From contig MPND01000009.1 in the NCBI GenBank assembly GCA_002238855.1, positions 1 to 64,000 on the forward strand: DNA of 64,000 nucleotides, read 5' to 3'. This document shows positions 51,633-59,822 of this stretch, piece by piece. Both the position numbers and the translations under genes were made by a program. The stretch is from SAR202 cluster bacterium bin90 (lineage in GTDB: Bacteria; Chloroflexota; Dehalococcoidia; Lucifugimonadales; JADFKI01). Position 1 is the stretch's first letter. Each line of letters begins with the position of its first letter. The notes under the pieces are model-generated. The model was not told the DNA's origin. It saw nothing but the letters and a program-made list of their open reading frames with translations, and did no database searches.

Positions 51633-52340
51633 ATGAACATTTTAGGGCGTGAGTTACCGCCGCCATTCGACGAGTTCTGGGAGCGCTTTCGCAGCGAAAT
51701 TCCGGTTGCATCTGAGCAAATCGAGTCGGGGCACAGTGTAGTCTTCGGAGATCAGGGTTATGACCTGAGCGCACCTGAACTACCTGCTTGGGCAGCCTTA
51801 CCCGACGACGACCTCGCCTACCATGTCGCGCACGAACTCTTTCATATCGTTCAGCGGCAGCGAGGTTATCCAAAGACGGTCAGGGGGCCGCAATACCCGC
51901 CGGACTCCGTGGAAGCCCGAATAGGCGCCGATCTGGAAGAGATGATTTTTCACCCGCCACTTGAGGAACTACTGCGTGTCGAGATGGGATTCTTGAACGA
52001 CTTCATCAGGCAGCGCATGCTTCACGGCTCGCTGAGTGGAGTTGCTGGCAGTCCCGTGCCGGAGTACGGTACGCCCTGGTTTACAACTTGGGCGATACGC
52101 TACTGTGAACTGCAGATAATACTGAATGCGAATGAATGGGCAGAATTGGAAACCGTCTTCAGGGAGCGCAGCCCGCAGGTAGCACGGCTCGGCGAGGAAA
52201 TGACCGCGATAGTGAACGACATCGGCTGGGGCACGCGCGAGCAGGCTATTGAGGCGCTAATAGGAGTGCGCGACTCCTTGGGGCTGCAAGTCAATCAGAT
52301 TGTCCTCGTGATGGACCCCTTGTCTGGTGAGATTATCTGA
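51633..52340 (+). CDS. Putative HExxH metallopeptidase-like protein
   Basis: 235 residues, no signal peptide. The zinc-site motif HELFH (HExxH) occurs in LAYHVAHELFHIVQRQRGYP, about residue 70, followed by ARIGADLEEMIFHPPLEELLR with possible third ligands. The rest is helical and not recognised as a named family. GGAGAGGAT precedes the ATG. It follows the MFS gene by 19 bases and may be co-transcribed. Peptidase activity is inferred from the motif only. Confidence 0.6.
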   Translation: MNILGRELPPPFDEFWERFRSEIPVASEQIESGHSVVFGDQGYDLSAPELPAWAALPDDDLAYHVAHELFHIVQRQRGYPKTVRGPQYPPDSVEARIGADLEEMIFHPPLEELLRVEMGFLNDFIRQRMLHGSLSGVAGSPVPEYGTPWFTTWAIRYCELQIILNANEWAELETVFRERSPQVARLGEEMTAIVNDIGWGTREQAIEALIGVRDSLGLQVNQIVLVMDPLSGEII

Positions 52341-52369
52341 CCGACCGGGAAAGTCCACCAGTAGCTTTC

Positions 52370-52681
52370 CTACCGGCAGAGACTTTCCTGAATATGGCGA
52401 TGAAATTCACCTGTAACCAGCCCTGACGGAAAAATCTGCGCTTCCATATCCCCTAAGGTAAACACCCAGTGATCAATGGTTGGCATAGCCTCTGAGCCTT
52501 CTATGCTGCGAAGGATTGCCGGTATGCGAGACTTCTTGTGATCGCACATAGTCCGCACTTCCGATTCGAACACAGCGCGCGCTTCTATCTCAGAAAAGTC
52601 TGTGGAGACATTGGGGGTAAGCTCAAGACATGCAGCTGCCAGAAGCGGTATCAACAGAAAGGGCAGGATCGCTTTTTTCAT
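52370..52681 (-). CDS. Small putative lipoprotein
   Basis: 103 residues from ATG 52681. Lipoprotein signal KKAILPFLLIPLLAAAC (Cys about 18). The mature part has two further cysteines (MCDHKK, SLCR) and ends FHRHIQESLCR. No family recognised. No clear ribosome site. It converges with the metallopeptidase-like gene with a 29-base gap containing a weak hairpin (GGAAAG/CTTTCC). Confidence 0.5.
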   Translation of the reverse strand: MKKAILPFLLIPLLAAACLELTPNVSTDFSEIEARAVFESEVRTMCDHKKSRIPAILRSIEGSEAMPTIDHWVFTLGDMEAQIFPSGLVTGEFHRHIQESLCR

Positions 52682-52794
52682 GGCGCGTATTGTATCACGG
52701 AGGTCTAGAATCTCACCAAGAACCTGCAATTTTGAAGACTCCGCTCATTGACTCTTCCTTGGGGAGCGCACCAGCACTCACATTGATGTCCGTC

Positions 52795-52803
52795 TGCTAC
52801 AAT
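52795..52803 (+). promoter_or_regulatory. Extended -10 promoter candidate for the SDR gene
   Basis: TGCTACAAT: TGn plus TACAAT, about 60 bases before ATG 52863. No -35 matches well. Pattern evidence only. Confidence 0.35.
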
Positions 52804-52862
52804 TCCGCTGTCGAGATTCCATCCAGAATAGCCATAATGAAGACAGCGCAGGAGGATGATCA

Positions 52863-53618
52863 ATGACACTCGAAGGTAAAGTCGCAATCGTCACAGGTTC
52901 CGGAAGAAACATAGGACGCGCAACTGCCCTGGAACTCGCCCGGCGTGGCGCAACTGTTGTGGTTAACGCGCGCAGCAATCGCTCGGAGGCAGACGCAGTA
53001 GTTGGAGAAATAGAGGCGCTCGGCGGCTCGGCGATTGCCACTATCGCGGATGTGGGCATAAAGGACCAGGTTGACGCAATGGTGTCGGACGCGCTATCGG
53101 CATTCAGCCGCATTGACATCCTGATCAACAATGCCGGACTGCGCGCCGCCGACCCGATAACAAACATGTCCTTGGAGCAGTGGCGCAGCGTACTAGCCGT
53201 CAATCTCGATGGGCCCTTCTTCGCCTCTCAGGCTGTCATTCCGGGCATGATGGAGCGTAGCTGGGGCCGAATTGTCAATGTGTCCGGCTTGAATGCCTTC
53301 AAGGGCAGGGCGCATTGGGCGCATGTCTGTGCTTCGAAAATGGGAGCGCTTGGCCTCACCCGTGCGCTCGCCGCCGAGCTGGCTGAGCACAACATCCTCG
53401 TGAACCACATCGTTCCGGGCGCGTTCGATACCACACCACTGCCCGAAAATCCCAACGCCTTCGCGGGACCTCCTGACGCTCGCGCAGTTGGTATTCCAGT
53501 GGGCAGGCTGGGCTTGCCCCAGGAGATTGCGACTACTTGCGCATTTCTGGCGTCAGACGATGCATCATTCATCACGGGCCAGACCTTCCACGTAAATGGC
53601 GGCGCCCTAGCCTATTAG
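52863..53618 (+). CDS. SDR-family oxidoreductase lacking the catalytic tyrosine
   Basis: 251 residues of the classical short-chain dehydrogenase family. Cofactor loop TGSGRNIG (11-18), NNAG (89-92), Asn114 in LAVNLDGPFF, and Ser141 in IVNVSGLNAFKG. The YxxxK motif is broken: Lys159 is in CASKMGALGLTRALA, but the position four residues earlier is Val155 (AHVCASK). The C-terminus, FLASDDASFITGQTFHVNGG, is typical of FabG-like members. AGGAGGATGATCA precedes the ATG. Without Tyr it may be inactive, act as a binding protein or use another proton donor. Confidence 0.85.
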   Translation: MTLEGKVAIVTGSGRNIGRATALELARRGATVVVNARSNRSEADAVVGEIEALGGSAIATIADVGIKDQVDAMVSDALSAFSRIDILINNAGLRAADPITNMSLEQWRSVLAVNLDGPFFASQAVIPGMMERSWGRIVNVSGLNAFKGRAHWAHVCASKMGALGLTRALAAELAEHNILVNHIVPGAFDTTPLPENPNAFAGPPDARAVGIPVGRLGLPQEIATTCAFLASDDASFITGQTFHVNGGALAY

Positions 53619-53619
53619 A

Positions 53620-53646
53620 TTGACGTGGATTTCAGCGTGATATAAT
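53620..53646 (+). promoter_or_regulatory. Promoter for moaD-moaE
   Basis: TTGACG (53620-53625), a 15-base spacer and a perfect TATAAT (53641-53646) with the TGn extension (TGATATAAT). The -35 starts two bases after the SDR stop. Confidence 0.6.
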
Positions 53647-53679
53647 TGGTGCAATCTGCATCTGTTAGGAGGCTGTAGT

Positions 53680-53925
53680 CTGCGAGTCAGAATAAAGCTG
53701 TTTGCCAGCTACAAAGAGAAAGCGGGTACCTCCGACCTGGAGATGAACCTGCCCGACGCCGCAACCGTGCAGGATGCGGCGAGCGAATTGTTGCGGCTGC
53801 ATCCCTCGCTTTCCGGCGACTCTTCGCGCCTCATGATTGCCGTGAACGAAGAATACCAGGAGCACGACTACCCCCTGAGCGAAAATGACGAGGTCGCATT
53901 CATTCCGCCGGTCAGTGGCGGCTGA
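53680..53925 (+). CDS. moaD: Molybdopterin synthase small subunit MoaD, apparent CTG start
   Basis: Sulphur-carrier subunit of molybdopterin synthase (MPT synthase), 81 residues, ending in the Gly-Gly tail (FIPPVSGG) that is thiocarboxylated. Family text begins RVRIKLFASYKEKAG. No ATG, GTG or TTG is in frame before residue 22. CTG at 53680 lies exactly seven bases after AGGAGG (53667-53672) and gives the normal MoaD N-terminus, so CTG is the likely initiator. Starting at ATG 53743 would delete the first strand. moaE follows 62 bases later, and both would form one molybdenum-cofactor unit. Confidence 0.8.
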   Translation: MRVRIKLFASYKEKAGTSDLEMNLPDAATVQDAASELLRLHPSLSGDSSRLMIAVNEEYQEHDYPLSENDEVAFIPPVSGG

Positions 53926-53987
53926 TGCTACTGAATTGCCATTCATGAACTGCCCTCTCTGCCCAAATACCCTGAGGTTGTGAAGCT

Positions 53988-54443
53988 ATGATAACGATCA
54001 CTAATGAAGTACTTTGCCCCGAAGCCATCACCGAGAGTGTGAAGCAGGATGGGAATGGCGCCGTGGTTACCTTCCTTGGCTCCACGCGAGATTCCACGGC
54101 GGAGCGCAAGGTTCTCTACCTCGAATATGAAGCGTATCGCCCGATGGCGGACAACCAACTGGCGCGAGTCGCCGATGAGATTCAAGAGAAGTGGGGCATC
54201 GCAAATGTCTCAATAGCACACCGGCTCGGCAGGCTGGAAATCGGCGACATCAGCCTCGTAGTCGCAATTGCATCGCCGCATCGCAGAGAGGCCTTTGAGG
54301 CGAGCGCGTACGCCATCGATCGCATCAAGCAGATTGTGCCTATCTGGAAGAAGGAGTTCTTCGAAGGCGGCGAGGTCTGGGTCGGCAGCCAGGAAGACGA
54401 CTGCGCCAAGCAGGCAAGTGCGGTCAGCGTAAGCGGCTCGTAG
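53988..54443 (+). CDS. moaE: Molybdopterin synthase catalytic subunit MoaE
   Basis: Large subunit that inserts sulphur from MoaD into precursor Z. The 151 residues contain GAVVTFLGSTRDSTAERKVLYLEYEAYRPMA, VSIAHRLGRLEIGDISLVVAIASPHRREAFEA and the catalytic lysine region VPIWKKEFFEGGEVWVG. The start ATG is weakly supported by a ribosome site. It lies downstream of moaD on the same strand. Confidence 0.93.
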   Translation: MITITNEVLCPEAITESVKQDGNGAVVTFLGSTRDSTAERKVLYLEYEAYRPMADNQLARVADEIQEKWGIANVSIAHRLGRLEIGDISLVVAIASPHRREAFEASAYAIDRIKQIVPIWKKEFFEGGEVWVGSQEDDCAKQASAVSVSGS

Positions 54444-54580
54444 CCTCCTTTGCGGAGCAATCAGGCGGTATTTCACGCCTTATCCCGCCAGAATTACGAA
54501 GCCGCACCATCGAAGATCCACTAATGCACGACAACCGACACATCCTTGAATAACCTTGCGAAAACCTGCGATCATCACTT

Positions 54581-54604
54581 TGATTGTTATGAAAATCACA
54601 ATCA
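54581..54604. promoter_or_regulatory. Inverted repeat upstream of tRNA-Ser
   Basis: TGATTGT, ten bases, ACAATCA: perfect 7-base arms ending six bases before the -35 of the tRNA promoter. The AT-rich arms could bind a regulator or form a weak hairpin. Confidence 0.35.
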
Positions 54605-54610
54605 TCATGG

Positions 54611-54640
54611 TTGCCAATAATGTCCGGCGTCTGTTATATT
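54611..54640 (+). promoter_or_regulatory. Promoter for tRNA-Ser
   Basis: TTGCCA (54611-54616), an 18-base spacer and TATATT (54635-54640) with TGT before it (extended -10). The start would lie about a dozen bases upstream of the tRNA. Confidence 0.55.
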
Positions 54641-54658
54641 AGAGTATCGAATCGGCAA

Positions 54659-54749
54659 GGAGGGATCGCATAGAGGTCTAGTGCGGCCGCCTGCTAAGCG
54701 GTTAGGGTTGAAAAGGCCCTCATGGGTTCGAATCCCATTCCCTCCGCCA
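54659..54749 (+). tRNA. tRNA-Ser (anticodon GCT), CCA encoded
   Basis: Type II tRNA with a long variable arm. Acceptor GGAGGGA/TCCCTCC, discriminator G, encoded CCA at 54747-54749. Anticodon stem GCCGC/GCGGT with loop CTGCTAA, giving GCT (serine AGY codons). T arm ATGGGTTCGAATCCCAT. The body is 88 nt before CCA. Confidence 0.95.
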
Positions 54750-54791
54750 TTTATTTATTTTTTTACCTATACATTGAGAAAAGTTTCACAA

Positions 54792-56075
54792 ATGGACGGA
54801 TACTACATCTGGACAGTCGGCTGCCAAATGAACAAGGCAGACTCCGAACGCCTCGAAAGCGCGCTGGGGCAGATGGGCTTTGAGCCACGCACATCGCCGA
54901 AAGAGGCGGATGTCATCGTGCTAAACAGCTGCGTAGTGCGACAGAGCGCCGAAGACCGCGTTGTGGGTATGATGACCAGCCTGAAGCCCCTCAAGCAGCG
55001 CAATCAGGACAAAGTTCTCGCGCTAATGGGCTGCATGGTTGGCCCCAAGACGGACGAACTGCAAAAGCGCTTCCCGTATGTCGATGTATTCATGCAGCCG
55101 CAGCAATATCAGCCACTGATCGACCTGATTGGCGAGCGTATGGACATCGACACCGAGGGCTGCATCGGCCCTCTAGTTGCGCGTCCCGATGTAGCGACAT
55201 ACATTCCCATCATTCACGGCTGCGACAAGTTCTGCACCTTCTGCATCATCCCGTACAGGCGCGGCAGGGAAGTCAGCCGGTCTGTCGCTGAGATTGTGCA
55301 AGAGGCCGAGATGCTTGTCAGGCGAGGAGTCAAAGAAGTCACGCTTCTCGGACAGAATGTGGACTCCTACGGACATGACCTTCCAGAGGATCACGATCTC
55401 GGAGACCTGCTTGCTGCGGTCAATGATGTTTCCGGCCTTGAGCGCGTGCGCTTCCTCACCTCCCACCCGAACGACATGAGCGACCACATCATCGACTCCG
55501 TTGCGGAACTCGACAAGGTCTGCGAACACATTAACCTGCCATTTCAGGCGGGCGATGACAAAGTACTTGAGGATATGCGCCGCGGCTACACCAACGACGA
55601 ATATCGCCGATTGATCGACAAGATTCGATCGCGCATCCCAAATGTGTCCCTAAGCACAGATGTCATCGTGGGCTTTTGCGGCGAGACCGACGCGCAATTT
55701 GAAGAAACGCTATCACTCATCGAGGACATTAAATTCGACAAGGTCCACGCGGCCGCATACTCCAACAGGCCCGGCACAATCGCTGAACGCATGCTCGTGG
55801 ATGATGTGCCGCAGGACGAAAAGAAGCTGCGCCTGAAGGCCATTGAGATTCTGCAGGAACGAATTGCCACCGAAATAAACTCCCAATTTCTGGGCAGTAG
55901 CTTTGATGTACTTGTCGAGGGACGAAAGCGCGGCAAGTGGTTCGGACGAAATCGCAACGACAAGCTCGTATTTATAAACGACGGCGGCCCGGATGCAAAC
56001 CTGGCCGGTAAGATGGTAAACGTTAGTGTAGATAAGACAGCTCCTTGGTCATTGCAGGGGACGATAGCGTCCTGA
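54792..56075 (+). CDS. miaB: tRNA-2-methylthio-N6-dimethylallyladenosine synthase MiaB
   Basis: Radical-SAM methylthiotransferase of 427 residues that converts i6A37 to ms2i6A37. The N-terminal UPF0004 domain has TVGCQMNKADSERLE and NSCVVRQSAEDRVVG with cluster cysteines. The radical-SAM CxxxCxxC is GCDKFCTFCIIPYRRGRE, followed by EVTLLGQNVDSYG, LPFQAGDDKVLEDMRRGYT and TDVIVGFCGET. A TRAM domain ends the protein. The frame is open back into the tRNA gene, so ATG 54792 is taken. The neighbouring tRNA-Ser(GCT) reads AGY and is not an expected MiaB substrate. Confidence 0.95.
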   Translation: MDGYYIWTVGCQMNKADSERLESALGQMGFEPRTSPKEADVIVLNSCVVRQSAEDRVVGMMTSLKPLKQRNQDKVLALMGCMVGPKTDELQKRFPYVDVFMQPQQYQPLIDLIGERMDIDTEGCIGPLVARPDVATYIPIIHGCDKFCTFCIIPYRRGREVSRSVAEIVQEAEMLVRRGVKEVTLLGQNVDSYGHDLPEDHDLGDLLAAVNDVSGLERVRFLTSHPNDMSDHIIDSVAELDKVCEHINLPFQAGDDKVLEDMRRGYTNDEYRRLIDKIRSRIPNVSLSTDVIVGFCGETDAQFEETLSLIEDIKFDKVHAAAYSNRPGTIAERMLVDDVPQDEKKLRLKAIEILQERIATEINSQFLGSSFDVLVEGRKRGKWFGRNRNDKLVFINDGGPDANLAGKMVNVSVDKTAPWSLQGTIAS

Positions 56076-56117
56076 CGCATTTCGGTGCGGGCAGGCGCGT
56101 CTGGAGGGAATATCGTT

Positions 56118-57326
56118 ATGGTTGTCGAGCAGCGAATTCCAACTATACCAATCACCGAGATTGAGCAGTCCGCATTCTGCCAAACGGATGACGAGCTGCG
56201 AGCCAAATCGCTAGAGGATGAATTCAGCGCCGGCGTGCGCTGGCAGAAACTTCCTGTAAGCTACATGCGCATGTCCCCTGAAGAGCTGGATGAACGCATC
56301 GCCGAAGCCAGGGCGAAACTCGGCGACAGCGCGGTGATTCTAGGCCATCACTACCAGCGCGACGAGATTATCAAGTACGCGGACTATCGGGGAGACTCGT
56401 TCAACCTGTCACAGTTCGCCGCTTCCCAGAAGAACGCCGAGAACATAATCTTCTGCGGCGTCCACTTCATGGCGGAGACGGCTGACATTCTTAGCGCACC
56501 ATACCAGAGCGTGATTCTCCCAAACCTGGCGGCGGGTTGCTCCATGGCAGACATGGCGCGAATTGACGACGTCCTCGACTGCTGGGACGACCTGCATGAC
56601 GAACTGGGCGACGATGGCGACATCATCCCTATCACCTACATGAACTCCACCGCCGCAATCAAGGCACACTGCGGACGGAACGGCGGCATAGTCTGCACCT
56701 CATCCAACGCACCTGCCACCTTCGAGTGGGCGCTGGAGCGCGGTAGCCGCATCCTGTTCCTGCCAGACCAGCACCTCGGAAGGAATACCGGCCTGAAGAT
56801 GGGCATCAGCCTCGACGAGATGGTCGTCTGGAACCCATTTAAGCCCTTCGGCGGCAACAGCGTAGAAGAACTGCGAAACGCTAGATTGATCCTTTGGCAG
56901 GGCCACTGCTCAGTTCACACCCGTTTTACCGTACAGCAGATTGAGCAGGCACGCGCCACGTACCCCGATGTGCATGTAGTGGTGCATCCCGAATGCACAA
57001 TGGACGTAGTGCAGGCGGCGGACTCCAACGGCTCGACCGAGTACATTAAACGTGTCGTGGCGGACGCCGCACCCGGCAGCGTGATAGCTGTGGGAACTGA
57101 GATCAGCATGGTAAAGCGTCTCGCCGCCGAGAACCCTGACAAGACGATTTTCTGCCTCGACTCGGTAGTCTGCCCGTGCTCCACAATGTACCGAATCCAT
57201 CCGGCATACCTTAGCTGGGTGCTCGATGGTCTGAACGAAGGCGTCGTCGTGAATCGCATCACCGTTGACGAGGATACGGCAGAACAGGCGAGGGTGTCGC
57301 TGGATAGGATGCTCGCAGTCGTCTAG
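56118..57326 (+). CDS. nadA: Quinolinate synthase NadA
   Basis: Condenses iminoaspartate with dihydroxyacetone phosphate to quinolinate using a [4Fe-4S] cluster. The 402 residues include VILGHHYQRDEIIKYADYRGDSFNLSQ, FCGVHFMAETADIL, PNLAAGCSMADM, YMNSTAAIKAHCG, FLPDQHLGRNTG, HPECTMDVVQAAD and VCPCSTMYRI, with the cluster cysteines. ATG 56118 follows GGAGGGAA. nadC follows after a gap with a perfect inverted repeat. No nadB or aspartate dehydrogenase gene is adjacent. Confidence 0.95.
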   Translation: MVVEQRIPTIPITEIEQSAFCQTDDELRAKSLEDEFSAGVRWQKLPVSYMRMSPEELDERIAEARAKLGDSAVILGHHYQRDEIIKYADYRGDSFNLSQFAASQKNAENIIFCGVHFMAETADILSAPYQSVILPNLAAGCSMADMARIDDVLDCWDDLHDELGDDGDIIPITYMNSTAAIKAHCGRNGGIVCTSSNAPATFEWALERGSRILFLPDQHLGRNTGLKMGISLDEMVVWNPFKPFGGNSVEELRNARLILWQGHCSVHTRFTVQQIEQARATYPDVHVVVHPECTMDVVQAADSNGSTEYIKRVVADAAPGSVIAVGTEISMVKRLAAENPDKTIFCLDSVVCPCSTMYRIHPAYLSWVLDGLNEGVVVNRITVDEDTAEQARVSLDRMLAVV

Positions 57327-57357
57327 TCCAATACGAAACTCTCAGATTGCAAATGCT

Positions 57358-57400
57358 GGACCCATCTTGGCGATGATCGATTAAACTCCAAGATGGGTTC
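57358..57400. promoter_or_regulatory. Perfect inverted repeat between nadA and nadC
   Basis: ACCCATCTTGG, 17 bases, CCAAGATGGGT (57360-57398): 11 perfect pairs, extendable by a G-T and a G-C pair to 57358-57400. It ends ten bases before the GAGGT ribosome site of nadC. It could be an operator for an NAD regulator or an mRNA hairpin controlling nadC. No T tract follows. Confidence 0.55.
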
Positions 57401-57424
57401 AATGGTAAATGAGGTAAATGCCAT

Positions 57425-58276
57425 TTGTTTCAGATGACACTGGAAACGGAAGCTCTCATCGACAGGGCGCTTGCGGAGGACCTCTCGATCGGAGATCCAA
57501 CGACGGACATACTAATTCCGCAAGAGCTGAATGGGAAGGCGTCCTTCGTCGGCAAGGAGAAAGGCGTCTTGGCAGGCTTGGACGTCGCTTTAGCCGTATT
57601 CAAGCGATTCGACAGCTCGCTGCTGACCGAGGTTCACATTCGGGACGGGGAACACCTCCGTTCAGGAGATCTCATTGCAACCGTGAGCGGCCGAATGAAC
57701 CCAATGCTTAAGGCAGAGCGGACTGCCCTCAACTTCCTTCGCAGGATGTCCGGCATCGCAAGCGAAACCTCTGCCTACGTGCGGGAAGTGGACGGATTCG
57801 ACGCAACAATCGTTGACACGCGCAAAACCACTCCGGGCCTTAGGGCGCTGGAGAAGTACGCGGTAAGAATAGGCGGTGGATACAACCATCGCCAGAACCT
57901 AGGTGACGGTATCCTCATTAAGGACAATCACATCGAAGCCCTGCGCGAAATGGGAATGAGCCTCGGTGATGTCGTCCGCAAGGCTAACAGCGAGAAGTCG
58001 CACACAATCAACGTCGAAGTGGAGGTCGAGGATCTGGCTCAAGTCGAAGAAGCACTTGAGGCGGGCGCCAAAATCCTCCTGCTCGACAACATGGGACCGG
58101 AAGACATGGCAATCGCAGTGCGGATGGCAGAGGGCAGGGCAGTAACGGAAGCTTCCGGAAACATCACCTTGCAGACAGTGCGCGCAGCGGCCGCTTCTGG
58201 CGTTGACATCATCTCCGTGGGTGCGCTGACCCACTCGGCGAAAGACCTCGACATCAGCTTGGACTTTGCATCGTGA
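57425..58276 (+). CDS. nadC: Nicotinate-nucleotide pyrophosphorylase NadC
   Basis: Converts quinolinate and PRPP to nicotinate mononucleotide. The 283 residues contain RTALNFLRRMSGIAS, VDTRKTTPGLRALEKYAVRIGGGYNHR, GDGILIKDNHI, VEVEVEDLAQVEEAL, LLDNM and SGNITLQTVRAAAASGVDIISVGALTHS. TTG 57425 is nine bases from GAGGT; ATG 57434 is an alternative losing three residues. It overlaps the next gene start by 11 bases. Confidence 0.93.
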   Translation: MFQMTLETEALIDRALAEDLSIGDPTTDILIPQELNGKASFVGKEKGVLAGLDVALAVFKRFDSSLLTEVHIRDGEHLRSGDLIATVSGRMNPMLKAERTALNFLRRMSGIASETSAYVREVDGFDATIVDTRKTTPGLRALEKYAVRIGGGYNHRQNLGDGILIKDNHIEALREMGMSLGDVVRKANSEKSHTINVEVEVEDLAQVEEALEAGAKILLLDNMGPEDMAIAVRMAEGRAVTEASGNITLQTVRAAAASGVDIISVGALTHSAKDLDISLDFAS

Positions 58277-59573
58277 GCGCCTGAAGTTGGCTAGGCTTTT
58301 TGTAGGGTTATTCGCCCTGGTACTCATCCTCGCTTGTGCCGCGGTTGTCGCGGCTTTCCGCCCCACTTCTGATCCCGGCGTCAACCTCATTGCATTCGTG
58401 AACGCGGACGGCGAAGTCATGACCATGACACCGGATGGGCTTCAAGCGAGGATGATAAACCCGGCGGTCGAAGGCTTCTTCACATGGCCCACTTGGTCGC
58501 CCGACGCGAATACAATTGTGTATTCCGGCGTGATCGAAGACGGTGGCGAGCTTCAACTCAATCTCTATGCTTCGGACAATTCAGGAACTGCCAATCGCGT
58601 CCTATATGCAAGTGAGCCGGGCGAGGTAGGACTGCTCGCACAGGGCGTCGTTCACTATCCGCTCTGGTCCCCCGACGGGAATCACCTGGCATTTATCGCG
58701 ACCACCGCTGATGGTCTAAGCCTGTTCATGGACGACCTGCGCGACAACCCGGAGGCGCAACGACTGCTCGATGATGGCCCTCTATGGATGTCCTGGTCCC
58801 AGGACTCTTCCAGCCTTGCCGTGCATCGCGGAGTGGACCACTTCCTCATAGGAGGGGATGATCTAGTCACTCCTCAGCAATTGAATATCAGGGAGATTGG
58901 TTACAGAGTCCCTGCGCTGCATCCCGTGGACGGCTCCCTTACTCTGCGGACTCAACCGGGGGCGCTGAACGCAAGCGTATCGAGCGTTCGTCTGGATGGC
59001 CCCAATGTAATGTCAGTCACGCCTCTGCGCAGAGTCGAAGGAGAAGCCGCATTTCTCTGGTCCCCGACTGGCAGACACCTCGCAGTCGCGGAGGCTACGC
59101 AGTATCTGATGTATCGGGACACGGCGATGCGTATCTACAACGGCATTTCGGTGCTGACCGTCGGTGAGTCACAGGATGTCATCGAGTTGGAACTGCCAGT
59201 GCTGGCCTACTTCTGGTCGCCCGACGGCACAAAAATCGTCCTCGTTACACTATCGGAAAGACAGACAGCGTTGAGCTGGGCACTGTACGATGTCGAAAGT
59301 GACGAGCGGACACGGCTGGTGGACTTTGCCCCTTCAGCCGAACAACTCACGATATTCCAGTTCTTCGACCAGTACGCCTACTCGCACACCGTGTGGTCGC
59401 CTGACAGCTCCAGCATCGTGTTCGCGGGCGACCTGCTGACCGACTCAGTAACGGCTTCTCTTGGCGGGCATCCTGGGCACTCGTCGTTTCACATCGTTGT
59501 GGTAGATGTGGTACCCGTGGCAGAGGCGCACGTCATTACGGAAGGAATCATGGGATTCTGGTCGCCGCGCTGA
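58266..59573 (+). CDS. TolB-like beta-propeller membrane protein
   Basis: 435 residues. An N-terminal hydrophobic segment (LARLFVGLFALVLILACAAVV) anchors or exports the protein. The rest has PD40/TolB-type repeats: FTWPTWSPDANTIVYSGV, HYPLWSPDGNHLAFIAT, WMSWSQDSSSLAV, AFLWSPTGRHLAVAE, AYFWSPDGTKIVLVT, HTVWSPDSSSIVFAG. It forms a six-bladed propeller or so. Role unknown; often sensing or scaffold. The TTG start overlaps nadC by 11 bases, but no ribosome site is evident, so the exact start is unsure. Confidence 0.7.
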   Translation: MHRERLKLARLFVGLFALVLILACAAVVAAFRPTSDPGVNLIAFVNADGEVMTMTPDGLQARMINPAVEGFFTWPTWSPDANTIVYSGVIEDGGELQLNLYASDNSGTANRVLYASEPGEVGLLAQGVVHYPLWSPDGNHLAFIATTADGLSLFMDDLRDNPEAQRLLDDGPLWMSWSQDSSSLAVHRGVDHFLIGGDDLVTPQQLNIREIGYRVPALHPVDGSLTLRTQPGALNASVSSVRLDGPNVMSVTPLRRVEGEAAFLWSPTGRHLAVAEATQYLMYRDTAMRIYNGISVLTVGESQDVIELELPVLAYFWSPDGTKIVLVTLSERQTALSWALYDVESDERTRLVDFAPSAEQLTIFQFFDQYAYSHTVWSPDSSSIVFAGDLLTDSVTASLGGHPGHSSFHIVVVDVVPVAEAHVITEGIMGFWSPR

Positions 59574-59579
59574 TCAACC

Positions 59580-59822
59580 TCAGCCTGACCCTGCGTACGC
59601 ATCAATAAACTCTGCCCTGCTGATTCCTGATTGAGTGCATATCGCTCTCAGTGTCGCGCGCTTGATTCTCGAGTGGTTAGGCATGGTTAGAGGGGTTCTT
59701 GTGCCGTCAGAGTTCTCCTTCACCATTACTATATGCTGATGCTGCCTCAAAAGGCGAAAGCCCAGCCTCTCCAGCGTTCGGATTACTCTGCGTCTAGGCG
59801 CGTCCGCAGGAAAGCTCGGCAC
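59580..59822 (-). CDS. hicA: HicA-family mRNA interferase toxin
   Basis: 80 residues with the double-stranded-RNA-binding-like fold: VIRTLERLGFRLLRQHQHIVMVKE, the catalytic His in QHQH, then TPLTMPNHSRIKRATLRAICTQSGISRAEFI. In HicAB systems the toxin cleaves mRNA under stress. It starts with GTG overlapping the hicB stop by one base. It is the downstream gene of the pair, the order hicB-hicA, which occurs in many bacteria. Confidence 0.88.
   Translation of the reverse strand: MPSFPADAPRRRVIRTLERLGFRLLRQHQHIVMVKENSDGTRTPLTMPNHSRIKRATLRAICTQSGISRAEFIDAYAGSG

Noticed and set aside
54463-54490. REP-like hairpin after moaE
   Set aside because: Only five GC pairs (GGCGG/CCGCC) with mismatches above them; too weak and found once.
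57358-57400. Rho-independent terminator after nadA
   Set aside because: The 17-base loop is large and no T run follows in either direction, so a regulatory dyad is the better reading.
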